A stretch of DNA of 13,509 bases from the NCBI GenBank assembly GCA_023447335.1, contig JAEXOD010000122.1, forward strand, positions 1 to 13,509, in the 5' to 3' direction. Each line of letters opens with the position of its first letter. The stretch's first letter is position 1. The notes beneath the pieces were generated by a model. It did no database searches. It worked only from the letters and a program-made list of their open reading frames with translations, and was not told where the DNA came from. This document shows positions 1 to 7,353 of the stretch, in pieces. The DNA is from Bacteroidota bacterium (GTDB taxonomy: Bacteria; Bacteroidota; Ignavibacteria; Ignavibacteriales; Melioribacteraceae). A program made the position numbers and the translations under genes.

Positions 1-1
1 T

Positions 2-268
2 AGTGATATAGATATGATCATTCATGTTCTGAATAATAAGGAGAAAATTACTGCACTGAAAAATTTATTGGATGGTTGGAGTTCGGCTTTAAGTGAATTT
101 AATTATTTAAGAACCGGTATTAAAACGGAAGGTTTATTAGATTATCATTTTGTAACTGACGAAGATATTTATAATAAAACAAGCTGGGCTATTAAAATAG
201 GGGCTTCTACAGATCCCGCAAAACCATTATTAATTGTTGATGTTGATAAGGAATTATTTGATGAGTAG
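2..268 (+). CDS. C-terminal part of an unidentified protein, possibly a nucleotidyltransferase domain (5' end outside window)
   Basis: The reading frame is open from the left edge, so this is the 3' end of a longer gene. The ATG at 14 is probably internal. The first visible residues are Ser-Asp-Ile-Asp followed by a hydrophobic run (M-I-I-H-V). This resembles the metal-binding strand (GS..D.D) of polymerase-beta-type nucleotidyltransferases. The rest includes the stretches GWSSALSEFNYLRTG, LLDYHFVTDEDI and KIGASTDPAKPL. From memory, these resemble a C-terminal domain found in some PEP/pyruvate-binding-domain proteins, but I cannot confirm it. No transmembrane segment is visible. It stops with TAG three bases before the HisH-like gene, so the two are probably co-transcribed. 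That it is coding is fairly sure; the domain assignment is tentative. Confidence 0.5.
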   Translation, partial: SDIDMIIHVLNNKEKITALKNLLDGWSSALSEFNYLRTGIKTEGLLDYHFVTDEDIYNKTSWAIKIGASTDPAKPLLIVDVDKELFDE

Positions 269-271
269 TTT

Positions 272-853
272 ATGAAGATTTCAATCGTGAATTATGACAA
301 TTTTCATGCAGAAATTTTGCAAAAGATGCTTGAAAAATTAGGGATTACGGTTAAACTTATTACAGATGAAATAAATATTTGTAATTCGGATATAATTATA
401 ATGCCTGATTGTAACGATTTATTAAAAGCAAATAGAAAACTTCAATTGTTTAATCTTTCAAATGTTCTAAAAATTATCAATAGAAAAATTATAGGGATTA
501 ATAACGGAATGTTTTTAATGTGTTCGAATATAATCGGTTTTAACATGTGTGGTTTAGGACTATTCCATTCAGATGTTTATAAGTTTAGTGAAACACAAAA
601 TATTACAATTAACCACGATAAACTAATAAATACGAAACATGCGTGTATGAAAATTGATTTAATCGATGTAGAATTAAAATATAGAAGTGATTATTATATT
701 TTAGAAAATGATCACTCTTGTTTATCAACAAAATTAAACGGTTTGCCGATTAGTATACTTAACAAACATAATCTTTACTTAGGATTAAATCTTGACTTTT
801 CTGCCGAGAACGAGATAAATAGTAAAATTTTAATAGAAGCAATCAATGCATAA
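272..853 (+). CDS. HisH-like class I glutamine amidotransferase homologue lacking the catalytic triad
   Basis: 193 aa, close to HisH length (about 200). HisH is the glutaminase subunit of imidazole glycerol phosphate synthase and supplies ammonia to HisF. The N-terminus (K-I-S-I-V-N-Y-D) matches the HisH first strand. C-G-L-G-L-F-H-S-D-V-Y-K-F at about 93-105 matches the HisH G-L-G-L-I-P-G-x-V-x-x-F segment. The nucleophile elbow reads G-I-N-N-G-M (75-80) instead of G-I-C-L-G-M, so Asn77 sits at the catalytic Cys. The C-terminal G-L-N-L-D-F-S (171-177) aligns without gaps to G-V-Q-F-H-P-E, putting Asp175 at the His and Ser177 at the Glu. The P-G-V-G-A-F oxyanion region is also lost. The ORF is intact, so glutaminase activity is probably absent but the fold retained. 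The gene starts 3 nt after the upstream stop and ends at a terminator. Its real role is unknown: a pseudoenzyme partner of a HisF-like protein, or a degenerate HisH. Confidence 0.75.
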   Translation: MKISIVNYDNFHAEILQKMLEKLGITVKLITDEINICNSDIIIMPDCNDLLKANRKLQLFNLSNVLKIINRKIIGINNGMFLMCSNIIGFNMCGLGLFHSDVYKFSETQNITINHDKLINTKHACMKIDLIDVELKYRSDYYILENDHSCLSTKLNGLPISILNKHNLYLGLNLDFSAENEINSKILIEAINA

Positions 854-882
854 AAAAAATCCCCCAAAATGGGGGATTTTTT
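854..882. terminator. Bidirectional rho-independent terminator
   Basis: A perfect 12-bp inverted repeat (AAAAAATCCCCC at 854-865, its complement at 871-882) encloses a 5-nt loop (AAAAT). The five G:C pairs sit next to the loop, and A/T tracts form the stem base on both sides, so either strand gives a stem followed by a U-rich tail. It lies exactly between the convergent stops of the HisH-like gene (853) and the lipoprotein gene (894), and should end both transcription units. Confidence 0.93.
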
Positions 883-893
883 ATTTCTTCTAT

Positions 894-1886
894 TTATTTA
901 ACTAATTCAATATAATTTGTGTTTCCGGAAAAATCTTTTCTAGTAGCTGACATACCCTGAGCTTGCATAAGTAAATTTAATTCAAGTTTTGTATTGGTTT
1001 CAGCTTTTTGCATTATACCTTTATCAACATTGAACAAAATATTTCCTGCACCTGAAATTTTAGGCTCGCTGAAGGTATAATTAACACCCCTTTCCGTAAC
1101 TTTATTTTTACCTTCATAACTTGTACTTAACGATAAATCAATATTTGCGAGTAATTCATCATCTAAATTAAGAAAATTTCTAACGGTATAAGTAGTTGTA
1201 TTGTTAAGTCTATAAACCATTAATGCAGAAGGGTAAGAGAAGGTCCAAGTAGAATCTTTACCTATTTTCTTTTCAGGTAATCTTCTAAAAAATTGTTGAA
1301 TCAACGGTTTAATTGCCGTTTCATTCATATTAACTAAGTATTGTTGTTTTTCATCATTTTTAATACTATCTTTTAATCCTTGTAAATTAATGATATTATC
1401 AACAATTTTTGAAGTTTTAAATACTTCAACTATTTCGCCTATTTTATTTACTCTTATACCAAAGGGAACTTTGAACATTGCTTCATATTCAATAAAATTC
1501 TTTTTATCTTCTGCGCTAACTGTTTTTCCGCCTTGAAAAGTATGTTTTTTGCCGTTTGCGTTTACTTCAACATTTATCTCTGATAAAATAACGCTAAATT
1601 CAGTATTTTTATCGGCATCAACTTCTCTAACTTCAAAATCGAATTTATAATTAACGGTTTGGTTTAATTCTGTTCGCATCGTGGTATCTGTTTTCATTTC
1701 TTGACCCTGACCTGAAACGGTTTTCATCTTATATGAAAATTTGTCTCCGGCTTTAAATTTATAAGCCAAATCAAAAGTTTTACCGCCTACATCTTCAACC
1801 TCAGGTTTTGATGATTCGTTTTTATCGTTGCTTCCGCATGAGACAAATAGGGCAACGAACAATAAAAATAAAAGTGTTTTTTTCAT
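894..1886 (-). CDS. Lipoprotein of unknown function, DUF6263-like
   Basis: 330 aa. The N-terminus is a lipoprotein signal: Lys-Lys, a hydrophobic run, and a lipobox L-F-V-S-C with the lipidated Cys at residue 17, then a polar linker (GSNDKNESSKPE). The protein is therefore probably anchored in a membrane facing the periplasm. The mature part is rich in alternating polar/hydrophobic strands. It begins with a segment of the type F-D-L-A-Y-K-F-K-A-G-D-K-F-S-Y-K-M (about 39-55), which I associate with the DUF6263 family of Bacteroidota-type organisms; that assignment is from memory. No catalytic motif is evident. It starts 8 nt after the stop of the NamZ-type gene and is the last gene of the minus-strand operon, ending at the bidirectional terminator. 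A link to murein turnover is only suggested by its neighbour. Confidence 0.85.
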   Translation of the reverse strand: MKKTLLFLLFVALFVSCGSNDKNESSKPEVEDVGGKTFDLAYKFKAGDKFSYKMKTVSGQGQEMKTDTTMRTELNQTVNYKFDFEVREVDADKNTEFSVILSEINVEVNANGKKHTFQGGKTVSAEDKKNFIEYEAMFKVPFGIRVNKIGEIVEVFKTSKIVDNIINLQGLKDSIKNDEKQQYLVNMNETAIKPLIQQFFRRLPEKKIGKDSTWTFSYPSALMVYRLNNTTTYTVRNFLNLDDELLANIDLSLSTSYEGKNKVTERGVNYTFSEPKISGAGNILFNVDKGIMQKAETNTKLELNLLMQAQGMSATRKDFSGNTNYIELVK

Positions 1887-1894
1887 GTTTCTCT

Positions 1895-3145
1895 CTAATT
1901 ATATAATAAATATTTTTCTCTATTTTTCTTAAAGTTATCTAATTCAGGCAACCAAGTAGCAAAAATTTCTTCTAAAGATTTACCATTCAAAATAAATTCA
2001 GATAATTTATTGCTACCGTATAATCTATCGATTGATTTTTTTCTAAATTCAAACTTTTCTTTAAATAACCTATTAATTTCGTAAATTATAGTAATACCCA
2101 GTTTTACGGCATCAAAGTCTTTTTTAGTATCAACCTTTAATTCTATACCGTAACATTTTGTATCTTTATATTTTGGGTTTGAAGCCATATTTGGGATTTC
2201 AATAGGAGTATATTCAATAGGGGAAAACTGTATTCCTTCAAATTTATATTTTTCCAAATTGGAAATCAGCTCAATACTATTTAAATAAGGAGCTCCGAAA
2301 GTTAAAAACGGTTTTTTTGTACCCCTTCCTTCAGATACATTGGTCCCTTCAAGTAAGCATAGACCCGGGTAAACCAATGCAGATTCTAAACTAACCATGT
2401 TGGGAGAAGGATTTATCCACTTTAAATCAGTATCGGAATACAAATCTTTTCTATTCCAATTCTCAATTTTAATTACTTGTAAATCTGCTTTTAAACCTTT
2501 ACCAAGCAAACCTTCTTCGTTAAAAAAATTGGCAAGTTCTCCTACCGTTAACCCATGTTGAATCGGAATAGGGGCAATTCCTACAAAAGAAAAATATCCT
2601 TCTTCAGTAATATTTCCGCTAACATTAATCCCACCAATTGGATTAGGTCTATCAAGAACAATTACCGGAATATTATTTTCTGCACCTGCTTGAAGAGTAT
2701 AAAACAGAGTAGAAATAAAAGTATAAAAACGTGAACCAATATCTTGTATATCGAAAACAAGAACGTTAACGTCTTTTAACATTTCTTTAGTCGGTTTGTT
2801 TATTTTTCCGTAAAGTGAATAAACCGGTATACCGGTTTTTGGATCTTTTCCGTCAGTTATTCCGTGTCCGTCAGGTGCATCACCGCGAATCCCATGTTCG
2901 GGTCCAAATAATGCGATTAGGCGTAAAGTTTTAATTTTTGATAATGTATCAACTAAATGAATCCCATTTTTAAGAACCGCTGTATGATTAGTTACAATTC
3001 CAACTTGTTTTCCTTCAAGAATGCTGAGTTTATTATTAACCAAAACATCAGCACCGCAATTTACTTCTTTATTGCTATTATTAATATTACTACTAATTAA
3101 CGTTATATAGCATATGAAGAAGAGCGAAAGTATAATTTTTAACAT
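1895..3145 (-). CDS. namZ: NamZ-type exo-beta-N-acetylmuramidase (DUF1343, GH171)
   Basis: 416 aa, the usual size of DUF1343 proteins. Characterised members (Bacillus subtilis NamZ/YbbC and Bacteroidota homologues) release N-acetylmuramic acid from the non-reducing end of peptidoglycan fragments. Family signatures occur in order: G-I-V-T-N-H-T (49-55), F-G-P-E-H-G (80-85), F-D-I-Q-D-I-G-S-R-F-Y-T-F (131-143), D-R-P-N-P (165-169), H-G-L-T (197-200), P-S-P-N-M (246-250) and E-G-T-N-V-S-E-G-R-G-T (266-276). The Glu in GPEHG is a likely active-site residue. A hydrophobic N-terminus (about 3-18) acts as a signal peptide, so the enzyme should work in the periplasm. The ATG start lies 4 nt after the Nudix gene stop, and the downstream lipoprotein follows 8 nt after its stop. 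Function is confident by family; exact substrate is not visible. Confidence 0.93.
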   Translation of the reverse strand: MLKIILSLFFICYITLISSNINNSNKEVNCGADVLVNNKLSILEGKQVGIVTNHTAVLKNGIHLVDTLSKIKTLRLIALFGPEHGIRGDAPDGHGITDGKDPKTGIPVYSLYGKINKPTKEMLKDVNVLVFDIQDIGSRFYTFISTLFYTLQAGAENNIPVIVLDRPNPIGGINVSGNITEEGYFSFVGIAPIPIQHGLTVGELANFFNEEGLLGKGLKADLQVIKIENWNRKDLYSDTDLKWINPSPNMVSLESALVYPGLCLLEGTNVSEGRGTKKPFLTFGAPYLNSIELISNLEKYKFEGIQFSPIEYTPIEIPNMASNPKYKDTKCYGIELKVDTKKDFDAVKLGITIIYEINRLFKEKFEFRKKSIDRLYGSNKLSEFILNGKSLEEIFATWLPELDNFKKNREKYLLYN

Positions 3146-3149
3146 AATA

Positions 3150-3683
3150 TTACCTTATTTTATTTTTAGCCATAATCCAGGCAGCTAGTGTCATCCCATC
3201 CCAAATCTCATTACTATCGATCATTCTTTCTATATCTTCAAATGTAAAAAATTCAATTTCAAAATCTTCGGTAAAATCTTTATTAAGCGGTGCAATAAAT
3301 AATTCTTTTGCTATGTATACATAACAAATTTCATCAGCAACGCCTGAATAAGGGGCAAAATAACCAACTTTAATCAAATTATTACAACTAAAACCGGTCT
3401 CCTCTCGTAATTCTTTGATAGCATTTTCTTCAAAAGATAATCCTTCTTCAACACCACCGCACGGAAATTCATAACTATCCATATCATTTAGGTAGCGGTA
3501 TTGCTTTGTAAGTAGAATTTTATTCTCGGAATTAACGGGAATGACCATTGATGAACCTCTGGTTTGAACATAATGGTATTCCCCTTCAAATTTATCGTCA
3601 ATTACAAAACGGTCTATTTTATAAGTCCAAAATTTGTTATCTGCAAAAATTTTTTCAGATAATTTTTTCCATTTTTTAAGCAA
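3150..3683 (-). CDS. Nudix hydrolase, ADP-ribose pyrophosphatase-like
   Basis: 177 aa. Nudix hydrolases cleave nucleoside diphosphates linked to another moiety. The Nudix box runs from G76 to about F98 (G-G-V-E-E-G ... K-E-L-R-E-E-T-G-F). The metal-binding glutamates E91, E94 and E95 are present. Two consensus positions differ: Leu82 where Glu is usual in G-x5-E, and Lys90 for Arg. The upstream region (V-I-D-D-K-F-E-G-E-Y-H-Y-V-Q-T-R-G and the Q-Y-R-Y stretch) resembles ADP-sugar pyrophosphatases, so ADP-ribose or a similar ADP-sugar is the best guess. The start is TTG at 3683: the frame has a stop five codons upstream and the next Met is residue 46. The gene begins 1 nt after the ndk stop, with an ACAGG sequence inside ndk as possible ribosome site. 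Soluble cytoplasmic protein. Confidence 0.9.
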   Translation of the reverse strand: MLKKWKKLSEKIFADNKFWTYKIDRFVIDDKFEGEYHYVQTRGSSMVIPVNSENKILLTKQYRYLNDMDSYEFPCGGVEEGLSFEENAIKELREETGFSCNNLIKVGYFAPYSGVADEICYVYIAKELFIAPLNKDFTEDFEIEFFTFEDIERMIDSNEIWDGMTLAAWIMAKNKIR

Positions 3684-3684
3684 T

Positions 3685-4116
3685 TTAAAAACCTGTTATA
3701 TCTAATAACTCTCTTCTACTAAAAAAGTGTGCAATTTCTTTTATAGCATTTTCGTCAGAATCGCTACCATGAACAGTATTTTCTTCCATACTTTTTGCAA
3801 ATAATTTTCTAATAGTACCTTCTTCAGCTTTAGCAGGATCTGTTGCCCCAATCAGTTTTCTAAAGTCTAAAACGGCATTTTCTTTTTCTAAAACAATCGG
3901 AATACAAGGACCTGAAGTCATATATTCAACCAAATCATTAAAAAAGGGTCTTTCTTTATGAACTTCGTAAAATCCTTTTGCAGAATCTGGAGTTAATTTA
4001 ACAGATTTTAAAGCAATAACTTTAAAACCGGCTTCGGTTATTTTAGAAATTACTTTACCTACAAAATTATTTTGTAAACAATCAGGTTTTAATATAGCTA
4101 AAGTTCTATTACTCAA
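3685..4116 (-). CDS. ndk: Nucleoside diphosphate kinase
   Basis: 143 aa, normal Ndk length. It transfers the gamma phosphate of ATP to other NDPs through a phosphohistidine. Diagnostic features: R-T-L-A-I-L-K-P-D at 4-12, the H-K-E-R-P-F-F segment around 53-59, the T-S-G-P motif at about 67-70, and the active site N-T-V-H-G-S-D at 113-119, with the phosphorylated His at 116. The start is TTG (4116), supported by an AAGAGG Shine-Dalgarno sequence four bases upstream of it and by the lack of another in-frame Met before residue 66. It follows sucD by 9 nt. Pairing with succinyl-CoA ligase fits, because that enzyme makes ATP or GTP and Ndk balances the nucleotide pools. Confidence 0.97.
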   Translation of the reverse strand: MSNRTLAILKPDCLQNNFVGKVISKITEAGFKVIALKSVKLTPDSAKGFYEVHKERPFFNDLVEYMTSGPCIPIVLEKENAVLDFRKLIGATDPAKAEEGTIRKLFAKSMEENTVHGSDSDENAIKEIAHFFSRRELLDITGF

Positions 4117-4121
4117 TTTTA

Positions 4122-4127
4122 CCTCTT
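4122..4127 (-). promoter_or_regulatory. Shine-Dalgarno site deciding the TTG start of ndk
   Basis: On the minus strand AAGAGG ends 5 nt before the TTG at 4116-4114 and overlaps the sucD stop codon (4128-4126). It supports both the TTG start and translational coupling of sucD and ndk. Confidence 0.75.
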
Positions 4128-4998
4128 ATCTTTCTAATAGTTTTTTCATAGTTATGCCAATTTCGGCAGGGGACTGAACAACGGCAATACCACATTCTTT
4201 CATAAATTCCATTTTTTCTTTTGCTGTTCCTTTCCCTCCGGAAATAATAGCTCCAGCATGACCCATTCGGCGTCCCGGAGGTGCTGTTTGACCGGCAATA
4301 AACCCAACCACCGGTTTCTTTACATTTTCTTTAATAAAACTTGCAGCTTCTTCTTCGGCACTACCACCGATTTCTCCGATCATAATAATTCCTGCAGTAT
4401 CGGGGTCATCATTAAAGAGTTTAATAACATCAATAAATCTTGAACCGATCACCGGATCTCCGCCTATACCAACACAAGATGATTGACCAATTCCTAAATC
4501 GGTTAATTGTTTTACAGCCTCGTAAGTTAATGTTCCGCTACGTGAAACCACACCAATATTTCCGGGTAAATGTATAAATCCGGGCATAATTCCGATTTTA
4601 GCTTTCCCGGGTGAGATAATTCCGGGACAATTAGGACCAATTAATCTAACGTTTTTATTTTTAATAACATTATACACTTTAACCATATCATTTGCAGGTA
4701 TTCCTTCAGTAATACAAACAATTAAACTAATTCCTGCGTCTGCATCCTCTAAAATGGCATCAGCGGCAAATGCGGGAGGGACAAAAATTGCTGCAGCATT
4801 TGCACCGGTTTGTTTAACTGCTTCTTTAACCGTATTAAAAACGGGGATACCGTTATGGGTAGTGCCGCCTTTACCCGGTGTTACACCCGCTACAACGTTT
4901 GTACCGTATTCAATCATTTGTTGAGCATGGAATGAACCTTCGCCGCCTGTAATTCCCTGAACCAACACCTTTGTTGTTTTGTCTAATAAAATACTCAT
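4126..4998 (-). CDS. sucD: Succinyl-CoA ligase (ADP/GDP-forming), alpha subunit
   Basis: 290 aa, full length for SucD. With SucC it interconverts succinyl-CoA and succinate, making ATP or GTP in the TCA cycle. The N-terminal CoA-binding Rossmann domain shows V-L-V-Q-G-I-T-G-G-E-G-S-F-H (11-24) and later G-P-N-C-P-G-I-I-S-P (121-130). The ligase domain carries the phosphohistidine site G-H-A-G-A-I at 246-251 (His247). ATG start at 4998, 17 nt after the gatA stop. sucC is not in this window, so the two subunits are encoded apart, which is common in this group. Ndk directly downstream could use its nucleotide product. Confidence 0.98.
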   Translation of the reverse strand: MSILLDKTTKVLVQGITGGEGSFHAQQMIEYGTNVVAGVTPGKGGTTHNGIPVFNTVKEAVKQTGANAAAIFVPPAFAADAILEDADAGISLIVCITEGIPANDMVKVYNVIKNKNVRLIGPNCPGIISPGKAKIGIMPGFIHLPGNIGVVSRSGTLTYEAVKQLTDLGIGQSSCVGIGGDPVIGSRFIDVIKLFNDDPDTAGIIMIGEIGGSAEEEAASFIKENVKKPVVGFIAGQTAPPGRRMGHAGAIISGGKGTAKEKMEFMKECGIAVVQSPAEIGITMKKLLER

Positions 4999-5015
4999 GG
5001 TTTAACCTGATACTT

Positions 5016-6431
5016 TTATTTTAAAAATTCGTCAATTTGTTTTATAAATGTAAATAAATCTTTTTCGTGGAATTGCTTTGACATAATTTGAGCTCCTATC
5101 GGAAGACCTTCTTCATTTTTTCCAATCGGTATATTTATTCCGGGAATTCCGGCAAGATTTGCGGACGTTGTATAGATGTCACTTAAATACATTTCCAGAG
5201 GATCGGTAGATTTCTCGCCTATGTTAAAAGCAACCGTAGGAGTAGTTGGAGTGAGGATTATATCAACTTCATCAAAAGCTCTATCGAAATCGGTTTTAAT
5301 TAATTTTCTTACTTTTTGAGCTTTTTTATAATATGCATCATAATAACCTGTGGAAAGAACAAATGTCCCAAGCATAATTCTTCGTTTTACTTCGTCGCCA
5401 AATCCTTCAGAACGAGAGTTTATATACATATCTGATAGAGAAGAAGATGCTTCCGAACGATAACCATACCTAACTCCGTCAAATCGTTCCAAATTTGCAG
5501 AAGCTTCTGCAGTTGTAAGAATATAATATGTAGCAATACTATATTCTGTATTCGGTAAGCTTATATTTACTACCGAATGTCCTTTCTGTTCTATTTTTTT
5601 TACAAGATCTTCTATTTTATTTTTGATAGCGGGGTCTAGTCCGTCTGCAAAATACTCTTTTGGTAAACCGATTTTAAAAGTTCTAAAATCATTAATTTCA
5701 GCAAAGTTAAATTTTGGAATTTTAACAGATGTTGAATCTTTTGAATCATTTCCGGAAATAACTTCAAGAACTAATGCTGCATCGTCAATTGAATTTGTGA
5801 AACAACCGATAGAATCAAAAGAAGAGGCAAAAGCAGTAAGTCCGTATCTTGAAACTAAGCCGTAAGACGGTTTTACACCATACACACCGCAAAAGGCAGC
5901 AGGTTGTCTTATTGAGCCTCCAGTATCACTACCTAAAGCAACATCGCATAAGTAGGCAGAAACCGCAGCAGCAGAACCACCACTACTTCCGCCGGATACC
6001 TTATTATTATCATGAGGATTTAATACTGGTCCAAAAACTGAATTTTCATTTGATGAACCCATTGCAAATTCATCGCAATTTGTTCTACCGATAATTAAGG
6101 CATCTTCATTAAGAAGCCTTTCAATAACGGTTGCATTATAAAGAGCATTATAATTGCTTAAAATTTTTGAAGAACAAGTATTTAAGTAATTTTTTTGCAA
6201 TATATTATCTTTTATGGCAATTACCAAACCGGCTAATTTACCCGCATCGTTATTTTTAATTTTTTGTTCAATTAAATCAACCTTATTAAGAATTTCAGAA
6301 TCAACAAAATTAAAAGCATTAAGATGTTTATTGATTTCAATTCTATGTAAAAATTCAGAAACATTTTCCTTTAAAGAAAGTTTTCCTTCAAGTATTAAAT
6401 ACTTTTTTTCAAAATAATTGACGTATTGCAA
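5016..6431 (-). CDS. gatA: Asp-tRNA(Asn)/Glu-tRNA(Gln) amidotransferase subunit A
   Basis: 471 aa amidase-signature protein. GatA is the glutaminase of GatCAB, which converts mischarged Glu-tRNA(Gln) and/or Asp-tRNA(Asn). The Ser-cisSer-Lys triad is complete: Lys74 in A-I-K-D-N, Ser149 in G-G-S-S-G-G-S (147-153) and Ser173 in G-S-D-T-G-G-S-I-R-Q-P (167-177). The spacing of 75 and 24 residues equals that of characterised GatA. The GatA-type sequence Y-G-V-K-P-S-Y-G-L-V-S-R-Y-G (184-197) and the P-T-T-P-T motif near 397 distinguish it from general amidases. TTG start at 6431: the frame is closed by TAA a few codons upstream, the next Met is residue 124, and a GGAG sequence (6440-6443) lies 8 nt away. 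gatB and gatC are elsewhere. Confidence 0.97.
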   Translation of the reverse strand: MQYVNYFEKKYLILEGKLSLKENVSEFLHRIEINKHLNAFNFVDSEILNKVDLIEQKIKNNDAGKLAGLVIAIKDNILQKNYLNTCSSKILSNYNALYNATVIERLLNEDALIIGRTNCDEFAMGSSNENSVFGPVLNPHDNNKVSGGSSGGSAAAVSAYLCDVALGSDTGGSIRQPAAFCGVYGVKPSYGLVSRYGLTAFASSFDSIGCFTNSIDDAALVLEVISGNDSKDSTSVKIPKFNFAEINDFRTFKIGLPKEYFADGLDPAIKNKIEDLVKKIEQKGHSVVNISLPNTEYSIATYYILTTAEASANLERFDGVRYGYRSEASSSLSDMYINSRSEGFGDEVKRRIMLGTFVLSTGYYDAYYKKAQKVRKLIKTDFDRAFDEVDIILTPTTPTVAFNIGEKSTDPLEMYLSDIYTTSANLAGIPGINIPIGKNEEGLPIGAQIMSKQFHEKDLFTFIKQIDEFLK

Positions 6432-6453
6432 AAAAGAAACTCCGATTTGTTAT

Positions 6454-6645
6454 TTATTTCTTTTCTTCTTCTTTTTTCTCAGTATCAACAGATTTAATTT
6501 CTGTTTCAACATCTTTCATGGCTTTTTTGAACTCTTTCAGACCTTTACCTACTCCTTGAGCAAGTTCCGGTATTTTTTTTGCGCCGAATAAAATAATAAT
6601 TACAACAACAATTAATATTAATTCGCCAGTACCTATATTAAACAT
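6454..6645 (-). CDS. tatA: Sec-independent (Tat) translocase subunit TatA
   Basis: 63 aa. TatA oligomers form the channel of the twin-arginine pathway, which exports folded proteins. The short periplasmic N-terminus (M-F-N-I-G-T-G-E) leads into one transmembrane helix (about 9-20), then the hallmark hinge L-F-G-A-K-K-I-P-E-L (19-28), an amphipathic helix (A-Q-G-V-G-K-G-L-K-E-F-K-K-A) and a charged Lys/Glu-rich tail. The F-G-x-K-x-P-E motif and short length point to TatA/E rather than TatB. ATG start with a GGGAG ribosome site (6652-6656). It lies 12 nt after purQ and 22 nt before gatA. tatC and tatB are not in the window. Confidence 0.96.
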   Translation of the reverse strand: MFNIGTGELILIVVVIIILFGAKKIPELAQGVGKGLKEFKKAMKDVETEIKSVDTEKKEEEKK

Positions 6646-6657
6646 TTTAATCTCCCT

Positions 6658-7353
6658 TTATTTAATAAAGTTGCAAACAATTGATTTGAAAATTTCTTGA
6701 CCGTCAGTATTCCCTAGTAATGGGTCACAACATCTTTCAGGATGAGGCATCATACCTAAAATATTTCCGTTTTTATTAATTATACCGGCTATATTTTCAA
6801 TTGAGCCGTTTGGGTTAAATCTGTCAGAAATCTCGCCGTCAGGTGATGAGTATTTAAATACAATTTGATTATTTGCTTTTAAATCATTTATTGTTGCCTC
6901 ATCGGCAAAATAATTGCCGTCACCATGAGCAACAGGAACTTTTATTACACTTTTAGAAATATTTGAGGTAAAAAGAGTGTTATTATTTACAATAGATAAG
7001 TGAACATCTTTACAAATAAACTTTAACGAAGTATTTTGTATTAAAACACCCGGTAATAAACCACTTTCTAACAAAATCTGAAATCCGTTGCAAATTCCGA
7101 TAATTAGTCCACCGCTATTACCAAATTCAATAACATTTTGCATAATAGGGGAAAGACTAGCAATCGCACCGGTACGTAAATAATCGCCGTACGAAAAACC
7201 TCCGGGAAGTATAATTACGTCACTATTTTTAAGATCTTTGTCTTTGTGCCATAAAAATTGAGCATCTTGACCTAGAACTTTTTTGAGGCTATAATATGCA
7301 TCATGATCACAATTAGAACCCGGAAATACAACTACACCAAATTTTGGGCTCAT
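6658..7353 (-). CDS. purQ: Phosphoribosylformylglycinamidine synthase, glutaminase subunit PurQ
   Basis: 231 aa class I amidotransferase that feeds ammonia to PurL in the fourth step of purine synthesis. The PurQ-specific start V-V-V-F-P-G-S-N-C-D-H-D-A (8-19... of the chosen start) is clear. The nucleophile elbow is G-I-C-N-G-F-Q (85-91, Cys88), V-A-H-G-D-G-N-Y (141-148) is the family motif, and P-H-P-E-R (203-207) holds His204 and Glu206, so the triad is complete. An open frame extends upstream to 7416, but the ATG at 7353 is chosen because it gives the normal PurQ N-terminus and overlaps the purS stop as ATGA, the usual sign of translational coupling. PurL is encoded elsewhere. It is a useful active contrast to the dead amidotransferase at 272-853. 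Confidence 0.97.
   Translation of the reverse strand: MSPKFGVVVFPGSNCDHDAYYSLKKVLGQDAQFLWHKDKDLKNSDVIILPGGFSYGDYLRTGAIASLSPIMQNVIEFGNSGGLIIGICNGFQILLESGLLPGVLIQNTSLKFICKDVHLSIVNNNTLFTSNISKSVIKVPVAHGDGNYFADEATINDLKANNQIVFKYSSPDGEISDRFNPNGSIENIAGIINKNGNILGMMPHPERCCDPLLGNTDGQEIFKSIVCNFIK

Noticed and set aside
5849..6094. Plus-strand reading frame opposite gatA
   Set aside because: It is antisense to the conserved active-site region of gatA, has low-complexity His/Gln/Arg composition and no ribosome site, so it is a shadow frame.
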